A DNA stretch of 49,986 bases from Akkermansiaceae bacterium UBA5688 (GTDB lineage Bacteria; Verrucomicrobiota; Verrucomicrobiia; Verrucomicrobiales; Akkermansiaceae). The stretch is from NCBI GenBank assembly GCA_002420315.1, contig DIHU01000020.1:3262-53247 (forward strand), given 5' to 3'. Below, piece by piece: positions 25,033 to 33,154 of the stretch; the first letter of the stretch is position 1; each line of letters opens with the position of its first letter. The position numbers and the translations under genes are program-made. The notes below the pieces were generated by a model that was given only the letters and a program-made list of their open reading frames with translations, did not search any database and had not been told where the DNA came from.

Positions 25033-26406
25033 ATGTCTCATCAAATAAAAATCCCACCGGTCGGAGAATCAGTCGTTTCCGCGCTTGTTGCGCGATGGCA
25101 TATCCCCGATGGGGCTACTGTTGAAAAAGGTCAGGTGCTGGTTACGCTTGAGACTGACAAGATTTCGAATGAACTAGAGGCCGAAGTTAACGGGAAAATT
25201 TCGATTAAAGTTCATGAGGGTGAGGAGGTCGAAATTGGGACAGTGATTGGTCTGATCGCCGAAGGCGAGGTAGATAAGTCCGCCCCTGCCTCCGAACCGG
25301 CTAAATCCTCATTGGGAGATCTTCCAAAAGAGTCTTCAGGGGGAAATGTAGGAAAGGTTGATATTGTTGTTCCTGCTGCCGGAGAGTCAATAACGTCAGC
25401 TACCGTTGCTGTCTGGACGGTTGCCAATAATGATTATGTGAGGAAGGGGCAGCCTCTTGTTTCGTTGGACACAGATAAGGTCTCTAGCGAACTAGAAGCA
25501 GAAATTTCTGGAATAGTTACGATTGAAGTATCCGAAGGCACTGAAGTGTCGATCGGCGAAAAATTGGGATCAATTGAAGCTTCTGAAGCACCGTCTTCAA
25601 TCCCACCTGAGGCCCCATCGTCCGAACCGACGAGCGTTGAAGCCCCGGTTGAGCAGAGTTCATTATCCAATGTAAATATCTCTAGTCCGGAACTTGGTGC
25701 CGATCAGTCGAGAGTGACTCGGAGGAAAATGACACCGCTTCGTCGAAAGATTTCCCAGCACTTAGTTAATGCCCAGCAGACGGCCGCGATCCTAACGACT
25801 TTTAACGAGGTCGATATGACCGAAGTCATGAAGTTGAGAAAATCAGTACAAGAGGAATTTTTGAGTAGGCATTGTGCAAAATTAGGCTTTATGTCGCTTT
25901 TCACCAAGGCTGTTGTTCAAGCTTTAAAAGACGTGACTTCTCTCAATGCCCGTATCGAAGGTAACGAGATTATCGAAAATCATTTCTATGATATTGGCAT
26001 CGCAATTGGAACTGAGAAGGGTTTAATCGTTCCAGTCGTCCGGGATTGTGATCAAAAATCTTTTGCGCAAATCGAAAAGGATATCATTGAATACTCCCTC
26101 CGTGCGAAGGAGGGGAAAATTGAACTTTCAGATCTTTCGGGAGGTGTTTTCACAATTTCAAACGGAGGTGTTTACGGTTCACTGTTGAGCACTCCGATCT
26201 TGAATCCTCCACAGAGTGGAATTCTTGGCATGCACACCATTCAGCAGCGGCCTATGGCGATCAACGGAAAGGTGGAAATCCGGCCGATGATGTATCTAGC
26301 TCTGAGCTACGACCATCGTCTTGTTGATGGCAAAGAAGCAGTGGGTTTCTTGATCAGGATAAAGGATTGTCTTGAAAATCCAACTCGGATGATGCTGGAG
26401 ATGTAG
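25033..26406 (+). CDS. sucB: Dihydrolipoyl succinyltransferase E2 with two lipoyl domains
   Basis: Core acyltransferase of the 2-oxoglutarate dehydrogenase complex, 457 residues. Two lipoyl domains are clear: residues 3-76 (Lys43 in ETDKIS) and 109-181 (Lys149 in DTDKVS), joined by a Ser/Pro/Ala-rich linker. A second such linker (185-225) leads straight into the catalytic domain (RRKMTPLRRKISQHL from about 230), with the active-site SYDHRLVDG at 425-433 (His428, Asp432). The peripheral subunit-binding domain that normally sits between lipoyl and catalytic domains, and binds E3, is not recognisable. I chose ATG at 25033, which gives the standard start (MSHQIKIPPVGES); a longer frame running back into sucA is not credible. 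Most proteobacterial SucB proteins have one lipoyl domain. Confidence 0.93.
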   Translation: MSHQIKIPPVGESVVSALVARWHIPDGATVEKGQVLVTLETDKISNELEAEVNGKISIKVHEGEEVEIGTVIGLIAEGEVDKSAPASEPAKSSLGDLPKESSGGNVGKVDIVVPAAGESITSATVAVWTVANNDYVRKGQPLVSLDTDKVSSELEAEISGIVTIEVSEGTEVSIGEKLGSIEASEAPSSIPPEAPSSEPTSVEAPVEQSSLSNVNISSPELGADQSRVTRRKMTPLRRKISQHLVNAQQTAAILTTFNEVDMTEVMKLRKSVQEEFLSRHCAKLGFMSLFTKAVVQALKDVTSLNARIEGNEIIENHFYDIGIAIGTEKGLIVPVVRDCDQKSFAQIEKDIIEYSLRAKEGKIELSDLSGGVFTISNGGVYGSLLSTPILNPPQSGILGMHTIQQRPMAINGKVEIRPMMYLALSYDHRLVDGKEAVGFLIRIKDCLENPTRMMLEM

Positions 26407-26427
26407 TATCGGACGCGATATTTTTCT
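26407..26427 (+). terminator. Short hairpin with T-tract after sucB
   Basis: Directly after the sucB stop, TATCG (26407-26411) pairs with CGATA (26416-26420) around a four-base loop, and TTTTTCTT follows. The stem is only five pairs, so it is a weak but well-placed candidate terminator. It also sits at the end of the convergent gene whose stop is at 26427. Confidence 0.4.
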
Positions 26428-26825
26428 TAGCGCACTGGCCACAAAAGATCATCTCCAGTATAAGGGGTCTTATCAGGCCCTGCTGAACGGAGTTCCAAAA
26501 CTTTCTGGGAAACCGGGTGGATTATTAGTGGTGAATTCCAGCGGTCTACTAATTGTCCTTTGCTGTTTAAAGCCGGCCCAACTTTTGCAAGAAAAGGTAA
26601 ACGATGTGAATTACTCCCTTGAAGAAAAAGGACAAGATCTTCATTGGTGGAGTAATCCGCAGTATTCCGTTGCTTCACCAAGAGGAAAACACTATCGATA
26701 AAATGGGCGATCATCTCAAGATCCTCCGCTGCCGAGGTGTTTTCTCCTGCATATCCCGCCAACATCGTATCCGAGAGAACTGGATCAGTGGGGGGCTCTG
26801 AAAAGATAAGATTGTCCTCTTCCAC
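26427..26825 (-). CDS. Hypothetical protein with an RSAGPD tail common in Verrucomicrobiota
   Basis: The C-terminal part (GQLVDRWNSPLIIHPVSQ, then ELRSAGPDKTPYTGDD) matches a short motif I know from many small exported Verrucomicrobial proteins and from pseudopilin-type C-termini (DxWGtPy..h..s...ElRSaGPDr...T.DD). The preceding stretch (SAAEDLEMIAHFIDSVFLL, then NEDLVLFLQGSN) also fits that family. The frame is open back to 27155, but that would overlap uvrB head to head by nearly 300 bases. I therefore use a GTG at 26825; an ATG at 26765 is also possible. Relatives usually begin with a signal peptide or membrane anchor and none is visible here, so the N-terminus may be lost. Function unknown. 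Confidence 0.45.
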   Translation of the reverse strand: MEEDNLIFSEPPTDPVLSDTMLAGYAGENTSAAEDLEMIAHFIDSVFLLVKQRNTADYSTNEDLVLFLQGSNSHRLPFLAKVGPALNSKGQLVDRWNSPLIIHPVSQKVLELRSAGPDKTPYTGDDLLWPVR

Positions 26826-26870
26826 CTTTTGAAGGATTGGACAAGCGGCAAAGATCCCATAGCGTGGGGT

Positions 26871-29057
26871 GTGGATTTCCGCCTCGTCAGTGAATTTGCT
26901 CCCATGGGGGATCAGGAACAAGCGATCGCCAAATTGGTGAAATCGATCAAATCTGGGAACCGTCACCAGACTCTTCGCGGAGTCACCGGCTCGGGTAAGA
27001 CTTTCACAATGGCAAACGTTATTGCGCAAATTCAAAAGCCGACCCTGATCATGAGTCATAATAAGACTCTGGCAGCCCAGCTCTACTCTGAATTTAAGGC
27101 TTTTTTTCCAAAAAACGCTATCGAGTATTTTGTGTCCTATTTCGACTACTATCAACCCGAAGCTTATATACCTCGTTCGGACACCTACATTGAAAAAGAT
27201 TCATCGATTAATGAAGAAATCGAGCGACTTCGATTAAGCACAATGGGGTCACTGATCACACGCGACGATGTTATTGTCGTGGCGAGCGTGAGCTGCATCT
27301 ACGGTCTTGGAAATCCGAAAGACTACAAAGAAATGATGTTAGGAATCCGTCAAGGAGAGGAACTTGGGCGTGATGAATTTTTGACTGAGCTTGTGAATCT
27401 TCTTTTTGAACGGAACGACATCGCTTTTGAACGGGGTCATTTTCGAGTTCGTGGTGATGTCGTCGAAGTGAGGCCAGCTTATTTGGAGGAGACCGCAATT
27501 CGAATTGAATTTTTTGGTGATGAAATCGATCGCATTACTTCGATCGATACCCGGAGCGGGCATATTATCGATGAGGTGAGTCACTACGTTTTTTACCCGG
27601 CTAAGCAGTTTGTTAGCTCGAAGGAAAAACTTAAAACTGCGATGATAGCTATCCGTCAGGAACTCGATGATCGAATCGCTTGGTTTGAAAAGAATGGCAA
27701 ACTTATCGAGGCCCAACGCATTCGCATGCGAACGGAATATGACCTCGAGATGATGCAAGAGATGGGATTTTGCCAAGGAATTGAAAACTACTCGAGACAC
27801 ATTACCGGACGAAAACCTGGCGAAAGACCGTATACCCTTCTTGATTTTTTTCCTGAGGACTATCTTCTCCTGGCAGACGAGAGTCACGCAACTCTTCCCC
27901 AGGTTCGAGGGATGTTCGAAGGGGATAAAAGCCGTAAATCAGTGTTGGTTGATCATGGTTTCCGACTGCCAAGCGCAATGGACAATCGGCCCTTACGTTT
28001 CGATGAATACATGAAAATGACGAAGAGGCGACTGTATGTAAGCGCGACGCCTGGACCTTTTGAAATCGTGAATTCTCGCCCCGACAATCCAAAGTTCATC
28101 CCTATAAAATCAAGAAATGAGAGTGATTTTGACCCCACTTTTTTCAAGCGTCTCACTATTAATGCGAGTGGTTCAGCCGAGGCTCTAGAAGATTTTGATG
28201 TTTCCCGCAGCGGTGGACAACTCATTGTGGAGCAAATTATACGGCCGACCGGTTTGCTGGATCCTGTCTTAACGATGCGACCATTAAAGTCCCAGATCGA
28301 CGAGACTATTGAACTATGCCAACAGCGGGTTGAAAAAAATGAAAGGGTCCTCATTACAACTCTTACCAAAAAAACAGCTGAGGATTTAACGGAATACCTT
28401 CAGGGGGTCGATTTAAAGGTGCGTTATATCCATTCCGATGTTGATGCGATTGAACGAGTTGAAATCCTCCGAGCACTTCGTGCTGCAGAATTTGATATTT
28501 TGGTTGGTATCAATCTTCTTCGAGAGGGTCTCGATCTTCCTGAGGTCTCCCTTGTTTGCATACTAGACGCTGATAAGGAGGGTTTCCTTCGCAACGAAAC
28601 AAGCTTGATTCAAACTGCAGGTCGGGCTGCTCGTCATATTAATGGTGAATGTGTCCTTTTCTGCGACATCGTGACTGATTCGATTCAGTGTCTTCTTGAT
28701 GTCACTGAATACCGGCGAACTGTTCAGCGAAACCACAACAAGGAACATGGAATTACCCCGAAGAGCGTTAAGCGCGCAGCCCAGAAGAGTTTGCATGATC
28801 GTGACGCGACTCATCAAGCTGCAAAGGACGTTAATACATCCCTAGTCGCAGAGGACGAAATGATTTTCAATGCCGTCGAAGTTATCCATGAGATGGAGGA
28901 TGAGATGCAGAAGGCTTCAGCTAAGCTCGAGTTCGAAAAAGCCGCCCACCTTAGAGACCAAATTAAGGAATTAAAAAAGAGAGCGGGATTGGATGCTCCA
29001 AAAAGAAAACGAACAGTGGATTACAATCTGGCTAAAAAGATAAAAAAGGGCAGTTAA
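26871..29057 (+). CDS. uvrB: Excinuclease ABC subunit B
   Basis: Damage-verifying helicase-like subunit of nucleotide excision repair. With the GTG at 26871 the protein begins VDFRLVSEFAPMGDQ, the typical UvrB start, and has about 728 residues; a TTG at 26829 would add 14. Seen in order: Walker A GVTGSGKT (37-44), the beta-hairpin region with YFDYYQPEAYIPRSDTYIEK, DESH in helicase motif II, motifs V-VI (GINLLREGLDLPEVSLV, QTAGRAARH) and a C-terminal UVR domain (KLEFEKAAHLRDQIKELKK) that contacts UvrC. UvrA and UvrC genes are not in the window. Confidence 0.96.
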   Translation: MDFRLVSEFAPMGDQEQAIAKLVKSIKSGNRHQTLRGVTGSGKTFTMANVIAQIQKPTLIMSHNKTLAAQLYSEFKAFFPKNAIEYFVSYFDYYQPEAYIPRSDTYIEKDSSINEEIERLRLSTMGSLITRDDVIVVASVSCIYGLGNPKDYKEMMLGIRQGEELGRDEFLTELVNLLFERNDIAFERGHFRVRGDVVEVRPAYLEETAIRIEFFGDEIDRITSIDTRSGHIIDEVSHYVFYPAKQFVSSKEKLKTAMIAIRQELDDRIAWFEKNGKLIEAQRIRMRTEYDLEMMQEMGFCQGIENYSRHITGRKPGERPYTLLDFFPEDYLLLADESHATLPQVRGMFEGDKSRKSVLVDHGFRLPSAMDNRPLRFDEYMKMTKRRLYVSATPGPFEIVNSRPDNPKFIPIKSRNESDFDPTFFKRLTINASGSAEALEDFDVSRSGGQLIVEQIIRPTGLLDPVLTMRPLKSQIDETIELCQQRVEKNERVLITTLTKKTAEDLTEYLQGVDLKVRYIHSDVDAIERVEILRALRAAEFDILVGINLLREGLDLPEVSLVCILDADKEGFLRNETSLIQTAGRAARHINGECVLFCDIVTDSIQCLLDVTEYRRTVQRNHNKEHGITPKSVKRAAQKSLHDRDATHQAAKDVNTSLVAEDEMIFNAVEVIHEMEDEMQKASAKLEFEKAAHLRDQIKELKKRAGLDAPKRKRTVDYNLAKKIKKGS

Positions 29058-29125
29058 GAAGCAGATTGGGATCGGGTTCTTCGTATAGACAGGCTAGAAG
29101 AACATTCTTTCAGACGACGCAATCT

Positions 29126-29163
29126 GGTCCCACGACAAGCGTGGCTCACAGAGACCTGTGGCC
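29126..29163 (+). other. Two adjacent small stem-loops in the uvrB-HAD intergenic region
   Basis: In the 199-base gap after uvrB, CCACG/CGTGG (29130-29134 with 29140-29144) forms a five-base stem. It partly overlaps a second stem in which GGC-CACAG pairs with CTGTG-GCC (29143-29163, one bulged T, four-base loop). No T-tract follows, so this is not a convincing terminator. It could be part of a leader RNA for the HAD gene starting at 29257, or chance. The rest of the gap shows no gene. Confidence 0.25.
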
Positions 29164-29256
29164 GGAAAGGTCTATTTGACACGGCTTTAGAGTCTCTTCT
29201 TCCGAGGTATCTTGGATTTTGACAGTCGTGCCCGTTGAAGGCATTGTCTCCCTTAG

Positions 29257-30138
29257 ATGTCGGTTCCGCAAAATACTATCGCGCTGGTTTATGATTATGA
29301 TCAGACACTAAGCCCCAGTTACATGCAGGATGATGTCCTGTTCCCAAAATTTGGGATCGACCCAGAACAGTTCTGGCGCAAGTGCAATGTGTTAGTGAAG
29401 GAAAAGCTCTGGGACGGCGAATTGGCTTACATGAAGTGTCTCCTCGATTATCTAGGAATGGATAACGTAAGTAATAATGATCTCACTCAGTTGGGGAAGG
29501 GATTAAGTTACTACCCTGGAGTCGAGACTGTTTTCGAAGAGATGCGGGAGTTTTGTCTCCGTCCGGAGCATGAAACTGCAGGAATTAAGGTGGAGCACTA
29601 TATTGTCTCATCTGGTCTCCAAGCCTTACTCGATGGATGTTCGCTCGCTGGAAAAGTAAAAGCCATTTTTGGATGTGAGTTCGGGGAGGATGAGCAGGGG
29701 CGTATTAGCTTTCCTAAGCGGACCATTTCTCACACAACCAAAACCCAATATCTCTTTCGGATTAACAAAGGGATGCTAGGTCATGACGATGATGTGAACG
29801 ATCACATGCCGACCGGAGCCCGACCCATTCCTTTTGAGAACATGATTTACGTGGGGGATGGGCCGACCGATGTTCCTTGTTTTACGGTAATGAAAAAAAA
29901 CGGTGGGCATGCAATCGCAGTCTATAATCCCAAAGATCAAACGGGCCGCAGTTTTCAAAAGTGCTTCCAGCTCTGTAACCATGCCGACCGTGTTAAGCAT
30001 ATTGCGCCAGCAGATTACCGAAAAGGTAGTCACTTGCGTCTACTTCTCGAAGAGATGGTAAAAGAGGTTGCAGACCGCATTCTTCAGGAGCGACTCGAAG
30101 AGGGGCAGCAGGGACGGGTTGCAGCACCGGGTTTTTAA
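29257..30138 (+). CDS. HAD-superfamily hydrolase (phosphoserine phosphatase-like)
   Basis: A 293-residue cytoplasmic phosphatase of the haloacid dehalogenase superfamily. Motif I is DYDQT (Asp13 nucleophile, Asp15), motif II is SSG at 118-120, a motif III lysine lies near 162 (TTKTQ), and motif IV is GDGPTD at 200-205. The cap region holds unusual segments (ARPIPFENMIYVGDG, GHDDDVNDHMPTG). The substrate cannot be named. It is followed ten bases later by mpl, so the two are probably one transcript, which makes a role in peptidoglycan recycling possible, analogous to but not the same as the MupP phosphatase. A general phosphomonoesterase is equally possible. Confidence 0.8.
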   Translation: MSVPQNTIALVYDYDQTLSPSYMQDDVLFPKFGIDPEQFWRKCNVLVKEKLWDGELAYMKCLLDYLGMDNVSNNDLTQLGKGLSYYPGVETVFEEMREFCLRPEHETAGIKVEHYIVSSGLQALLDGCSLAGKVKAIFGCEFGEDEQGRISFPKRTISHTTKTQYLFRINKGMLGHDDDVNDHMPTGARPIPFENMIYVGDGPTDVPCFTVMKKNGGHAIAVYNPKDQTGRSFQKCFQLCNHADRVKHIAPADYRKGSHLRLLLEEMVKEVADRILQERLEEGQQGRVAAPGF

Positions 30139-30148
30139 TTTCGAAACG

Positions 30149-31534
30149 ATGATTAGAGAACAGTTTCACTTTGTTGGAGTTTGCGGAACAGCCATGGGTT
30201 CTGTAGCTGCCGGCATGATCGAAAAGGGTTATACTGTCACAGGGTCGGATCAATCGGTGTATCCCCCTATGTCAACTTTCCTTGAAAAAAAAGGAGTGCA
30301 AATCATGGAAGGCTATCGGGCTGGGAACATTCCTGATGAAACTACGACTGTCGTAATTGGAAACGCTATTAGTCGTGGTAATGATGAGGCGGAAGCAGTT
30401 CTTGATCGGAGACTTCGATACATGTCCTTACCCGAAGTTTTGAAGGAGTATTTCCTTCGGGGGCGACGTAATTATGTGGTGAGTGGAACCCACGGCAAAA
30501 CAACGACAAGCTCAATCCTTGCTTGGCTTTTTGAATCCGCCGGTAAAAAACCTGGATTTATGATCGGTGGAATCCCGGCCAATTTTGGTCAGGGTGCGCG
30601 GTTTACCGAGTCTGATTTCGTGGTAATGGAGGGTGATGAATATGACACCGCATTTTTCGACAAGCGGTCCAAATTTCTTCATTACCTCCCAGAATTGGTG
30701 GTTATGAATAACATTGAGTTTGATCATGCCGATATTTACAACAACTTGGAGGAGATTATTCTAACCTTCTCGAGGCTTTTGAAGGTCGTTCCCCGAAACG
30801 GTTTAGCCCTAATAAATGGGGACGACCAAAATTGTCTAATTGCGGCTAAGGATTCACCATGTCCAATAAAGAAGGTGGGTTTTGGTGAATCTTGTGATCT
30901 TCAAATCACCAATATTGAATATCTTCCGACTGGAAGTTCTTTTGTAATCGATGGCGAGGGCTTTGAAGTTCCAATGGTGGGTGAATTCAATGTAAGGAAT
31001 GCCGCCATGGCGGTTTGCTCGGCAAAATTCGCCGGACTTAAGCCGGAGGAGATCAGAAAGGGCTTATTGTCGTTTGAGGGGATCGCTCGACGGCAACAAG
31101 AGCGAGGAGAAGTGAATGGAGTCACGGTTGTTGATGATTTTGCACACCATCCCACCGCGATAGGATTGGCAATAGATGGACTTCGACAAAAGTATCCCTC
31201 ACGACGCCTCTGGGTTATTTTTGAACCTAGGTCAAACACAACACGCCGGAACATCTTTCAAGATGATTTGGCGATGGCTCTTAAGAAAGCTGATTGCGTT
31301 GTGATTCCTTCGATACCTGATTCTAAAAAGGTTGCAGTTAATGAAAGGCTAGATCCCGAGAAGCTGGCTGCTGATATTTCAAACGAAGGCGCACGTTCCT
31401 GGTATCTTGGTGAGGTTGAAGAGATCGTGGAACATGTCTCCTCCCTAGCAAAAGGCGGCGATGTTATCGCTATTTTAAGCAATGGTGGTTTCGGTGGAAT
31501 TCACGAAAAATTGCTAAATTCACTTCGCGATTAA
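30149..31534 (+). CDS. mpl: UDP-N-acetylmuramate:L-Ala-gamma-D-Glu-meso-DAP ligase
   Basis: Peptidoglycan-recycling ligase that attaches recovered tripeptide to UDP-MurNAc. The 461 residues have the Mur ligase layout: an N-terminal Rossmann part (FHFVGVCGTAMGSVAAG, GYTVTGSDQSVYPPMS), the ATP-binding loop GTHGKTTT at 113-120, a central domain with VVMEGDEYDTAFFDKRSKF (the Mpl-specific stretch that sets it apart from MurC), NNIEFDHADIY, and the C-terminal DDFAHHPTAI and EPRSNTTRRN motifs. I chose ATG at 30149, which gives the standard N-terminus ten bases after the HAD stop; an earlier in-frame ATG lies inside the HAD gene. meso-DAP peptidoglycan is implied. Confidence 0.93.
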   Translation: MIREQFHFVGVCGTAMGSVAAGMIEKGYTVTGSDQSVYPPMSTFLEKKGVQIMEGYRAGNIPDETTTVVIGNAISRGNDEAEAVLDRRLRYMSLPEVLKEYFLRGRRNYVVSGTHGKTTTSSILAWLFESAGKKPGFMIGGIPANFGQGARFTESDFVVMEGDEYDTAFFDKRSKFLHYLPELVVMNNIEFDHADIYNNLEEIILTFSRLLKVVPRNGLALINGDDQNCLIAAKDSPCPIKKVGFGESCDLQITNIEYLPTGSSFVIDGEGFEVPMVGEFNVRNAAMAVCSAKFAGLKPEEIRKGLLSFEGIARRQQERGEVNGVTVVDDFAHHPTAIGLAIDGLRQKYPSRRLWVIFEPRSNTTRRNIFQDDLAMALKKADCVVIPSIPDSKKVAVNERLDPEKLAADISNEGARSWYLGEVEEIVEHVSSLAKGGDVIAILSNGGFGGIHEKLLNSLRD

Positions 31535-31549
31535 TCATCTAGTGATGAT
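31534..31549 (+). other. Stem-loop at the end of mpl
   Basis: ATCATC (31534-31539) and GATGAT (31544-31549) are perfect complements around TAGT, beginning within the mpl stop codon. An A-run rather than a T-run follows, so it would be a poor terminator for mpl. It may still protect the 3' end of the transcript. The remaining 170 bases up to the next gene show nothing else. Confidence 0.3.
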
Positions 31550-31719
31550 CGATAATAAAAAAATTCTCTCTAACCACAGATTGGTGAACTTAAGGACCAA
31601 CAAAAGAGAAGCGATAATGCTTTCGTCACGATGCTAGGAGAGATTGGAGGGCGTCCTACCGGTTTGCTTGATGAAGAAAACCGCTTGGTTTTTACAGGCT
31701 GCAGGACAAAGTCGAGCTT

Positions 31720-32949
31720 ATGACTCCAAGAGCATGTTTTCTCACGATATTTTTGTTGTTTCCAGTGGAGGCCACGGTATGGCCAGAATTCCGCGGGCCA
31801 AATGCCCAGGGAGTGGTTAAGGCAAGTAACGTGCCCTCAAAAATGGGGCAAGAAAACTTGGTTTGGAAAAGGGAAATTCCCGGCGCTGGATGGTCTTCAC
31901 CGGTAATGAGTAGTGGTTTGATTGTGGTGACAACAGCGGTAAAAAACCCGGGAACTGAACTTCGAGCTATCGCATTGGATGCTGAAACAGGTAAAGTCGT
32001 CTGGGATCAGAAGTTATTCGAGCCGAGTGAAGAAGAGGCAGGTAGTATTCATGCCAAGAATAGTCTTGCGAGTAGCTCTCCGTTAATTGCTGGAGGGGTG
32101 GTCTACGCTCATTTTGGACACATGGGAACGGCTGCTTTGTCGTTAAAAGACGGTGAAGTGAGGTGGCGTTATCATGATAGCTACCCAGCAATGCACGGAA
32201 ATGGAGGAAGTCCTGTTTTGGTCGAAGGTGTTTTAATATTTAGTGCAGATGGTGAGAAGAAGGGGCTACTTCGGGCTCTTGATGTATCCTCTGGAAAGCT
32301 TAAGTGGGAAGTAAACCGAAATCAGGATGTCAGGCGAAAATTTTCCTTCGGAACACCATTGATCGTCGAATCAGGTGGGGAGAAAGTAGTGGTAAGTCAG
32401 GGTAGTGGGATGGTCGGCGGCTATCGACCCGCTGATGGTAAATTAATTTGGTGGGTTGAGTATGGCGAAGGGTTTTCTTTAGTGCCCCGTCCTGTTTACC
32501 AAGAAGGTCACGTTTACTTGACGACTGGCTTTATGAAGGCCAAGCTCTTGGCAATTAGATTGAATGGAGCAAAGGGAGAGATCACTGATACCCATGTAGA
32601 ATGGGTATCTACTAAGGATATCCCAACGACTCCTTCGTTCGTAATCTCCGGAGATGAAATTTACGTCACCGACGATACGGGGCGACTTAGCTGTCTTAGC
32701 CGGAAAACTGGGGAACGGCTATGGCGGGATAGCTATAAGAGAAAAATATCTGCCTCATTGACTCTAGTTGACAATCGTCTTTTTGCGTTTTCGGAAGAAG
32801 GTCAGGGTTTCGTTCATAAAGTCTCAGACAAAGGAATTGAGGAAATTGCTGTAAACGATTTTGCAGAGCCAGTGTTCGCTTCCCCAATTATCTTTGACGG
32901 ATCGGTAATTGTGCGGTCCAAATCTAATCTCTGGAGATTTGGAAATTAA
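31720..32949 (+). CDS. Secreted PQQ-like beta-propeller repeat protein
   Basis: A 409-residue exported protein with a signal peptide at about 1-18 (CFLTIFLLFPVEA). The mature N-terminus has WPEFRGPNAQG, the hallmark of a large Verrucomicrobial/Planctomycetal family of PQQ-like (WD40-like) propeller proteins. Blades are recognisable by repeats such as LRAIALDAETGKVVWDQ, LRALDVSSGKLKWEV, RPADGKLIWWVEYG and LSRKTGERLWRD. No PQQ dehydrogenase catalytic residues can be assigned, so it is likely a structural or binding propeller. The mpl gene lies upstream on the same strand 185 bases away; no operon is evident. Confidence 0.85.
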   Translation: MTPRACFLTIFLLFPVEATVWPEFRGPNAQGVVKASNVPSKMGQENLVWKREIPGAGWSSPVMSSGLIVVTTAVKNPGTELRAIALDAETGKVVWDQKLFEPSEEEAGSIHAKNSLASSSPLIAGGVVYAHFGHMGTAALSLKDGEVRWRYHDSYPAMHGNGGSPVLVEGVLIFSADGEKKGLLRALDVSSGKLKWEVNRNQDVRRKFSFGTPLIVESGGEKVVVSQGSGMVGGYRPADGKLIWWVEYGEGFSLVPRPVYQEGHVYLTTGFMKAKLLAIRLNGAKGEITDTHVEWVSTKDIPTTPSFVISGDEIYVTDDTGRLSCLSRKTGERLWRDSYKRKISASLTLVDNRLFAFSEEGQGFVHKVSDKGIEEIAVNDFAEPVFASPIIFDGSVIVRSKSNLWRFGN

Positions 32950-32987
32950 AATAGCTTTAACGCTGGGTTAGAAAATCCCCATCCAAA

Positions 32988-33055
32988 GCTTTTAAAAGCA
33001 ATAATGCCTGCACTTATAATGAAATCATATACTAGCGCTGCAAGATTGATCAATC
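32988..33055. repeat. Two 12-base perfect palindromes between convergent genes
   Basis: GCTTTTAAAAGC at 32988-32999 and GATTGATCAATC at 33044-33055 are both perfect self-complementary 12-mers. They lie in the 205-base gap between the stops of the PQQ-propeller and Nudix genes. Their use is unclear: neither has a loop or a T-tract, so they are not classic terminators. No gene is visible in this gap. Confidence 0.3.
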
Positions 33056-33154
33056 GTTGTTGACTCCAAGCTTTTGTCAGATAGCCATCGCCCAATGGGG
33101 CAATTATCGATTATTTAAGCCGAAGGTGACGAACAGAATGTTTTGTTATTTCAT

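Noticed and set aside
26826..27155. Minus-strand open frame extending the small hypothetical gene by 110 codons across the start of uvrB
   Set aside because: It would overlap the conserved N-terminal coding part of uvrB head to head, and the extra residues have no family-like pattern.
27339..27887. 182-codon open frame opposite uvrB
   Set aside because: Antisense shadow over a highly conserved part of uvrB.
29176..29213. TTGACA with a downstream TATCTT as a promoter for the HAD gene
   Set aside because: The spacing of 26 bases is far from the 16-18 needed.
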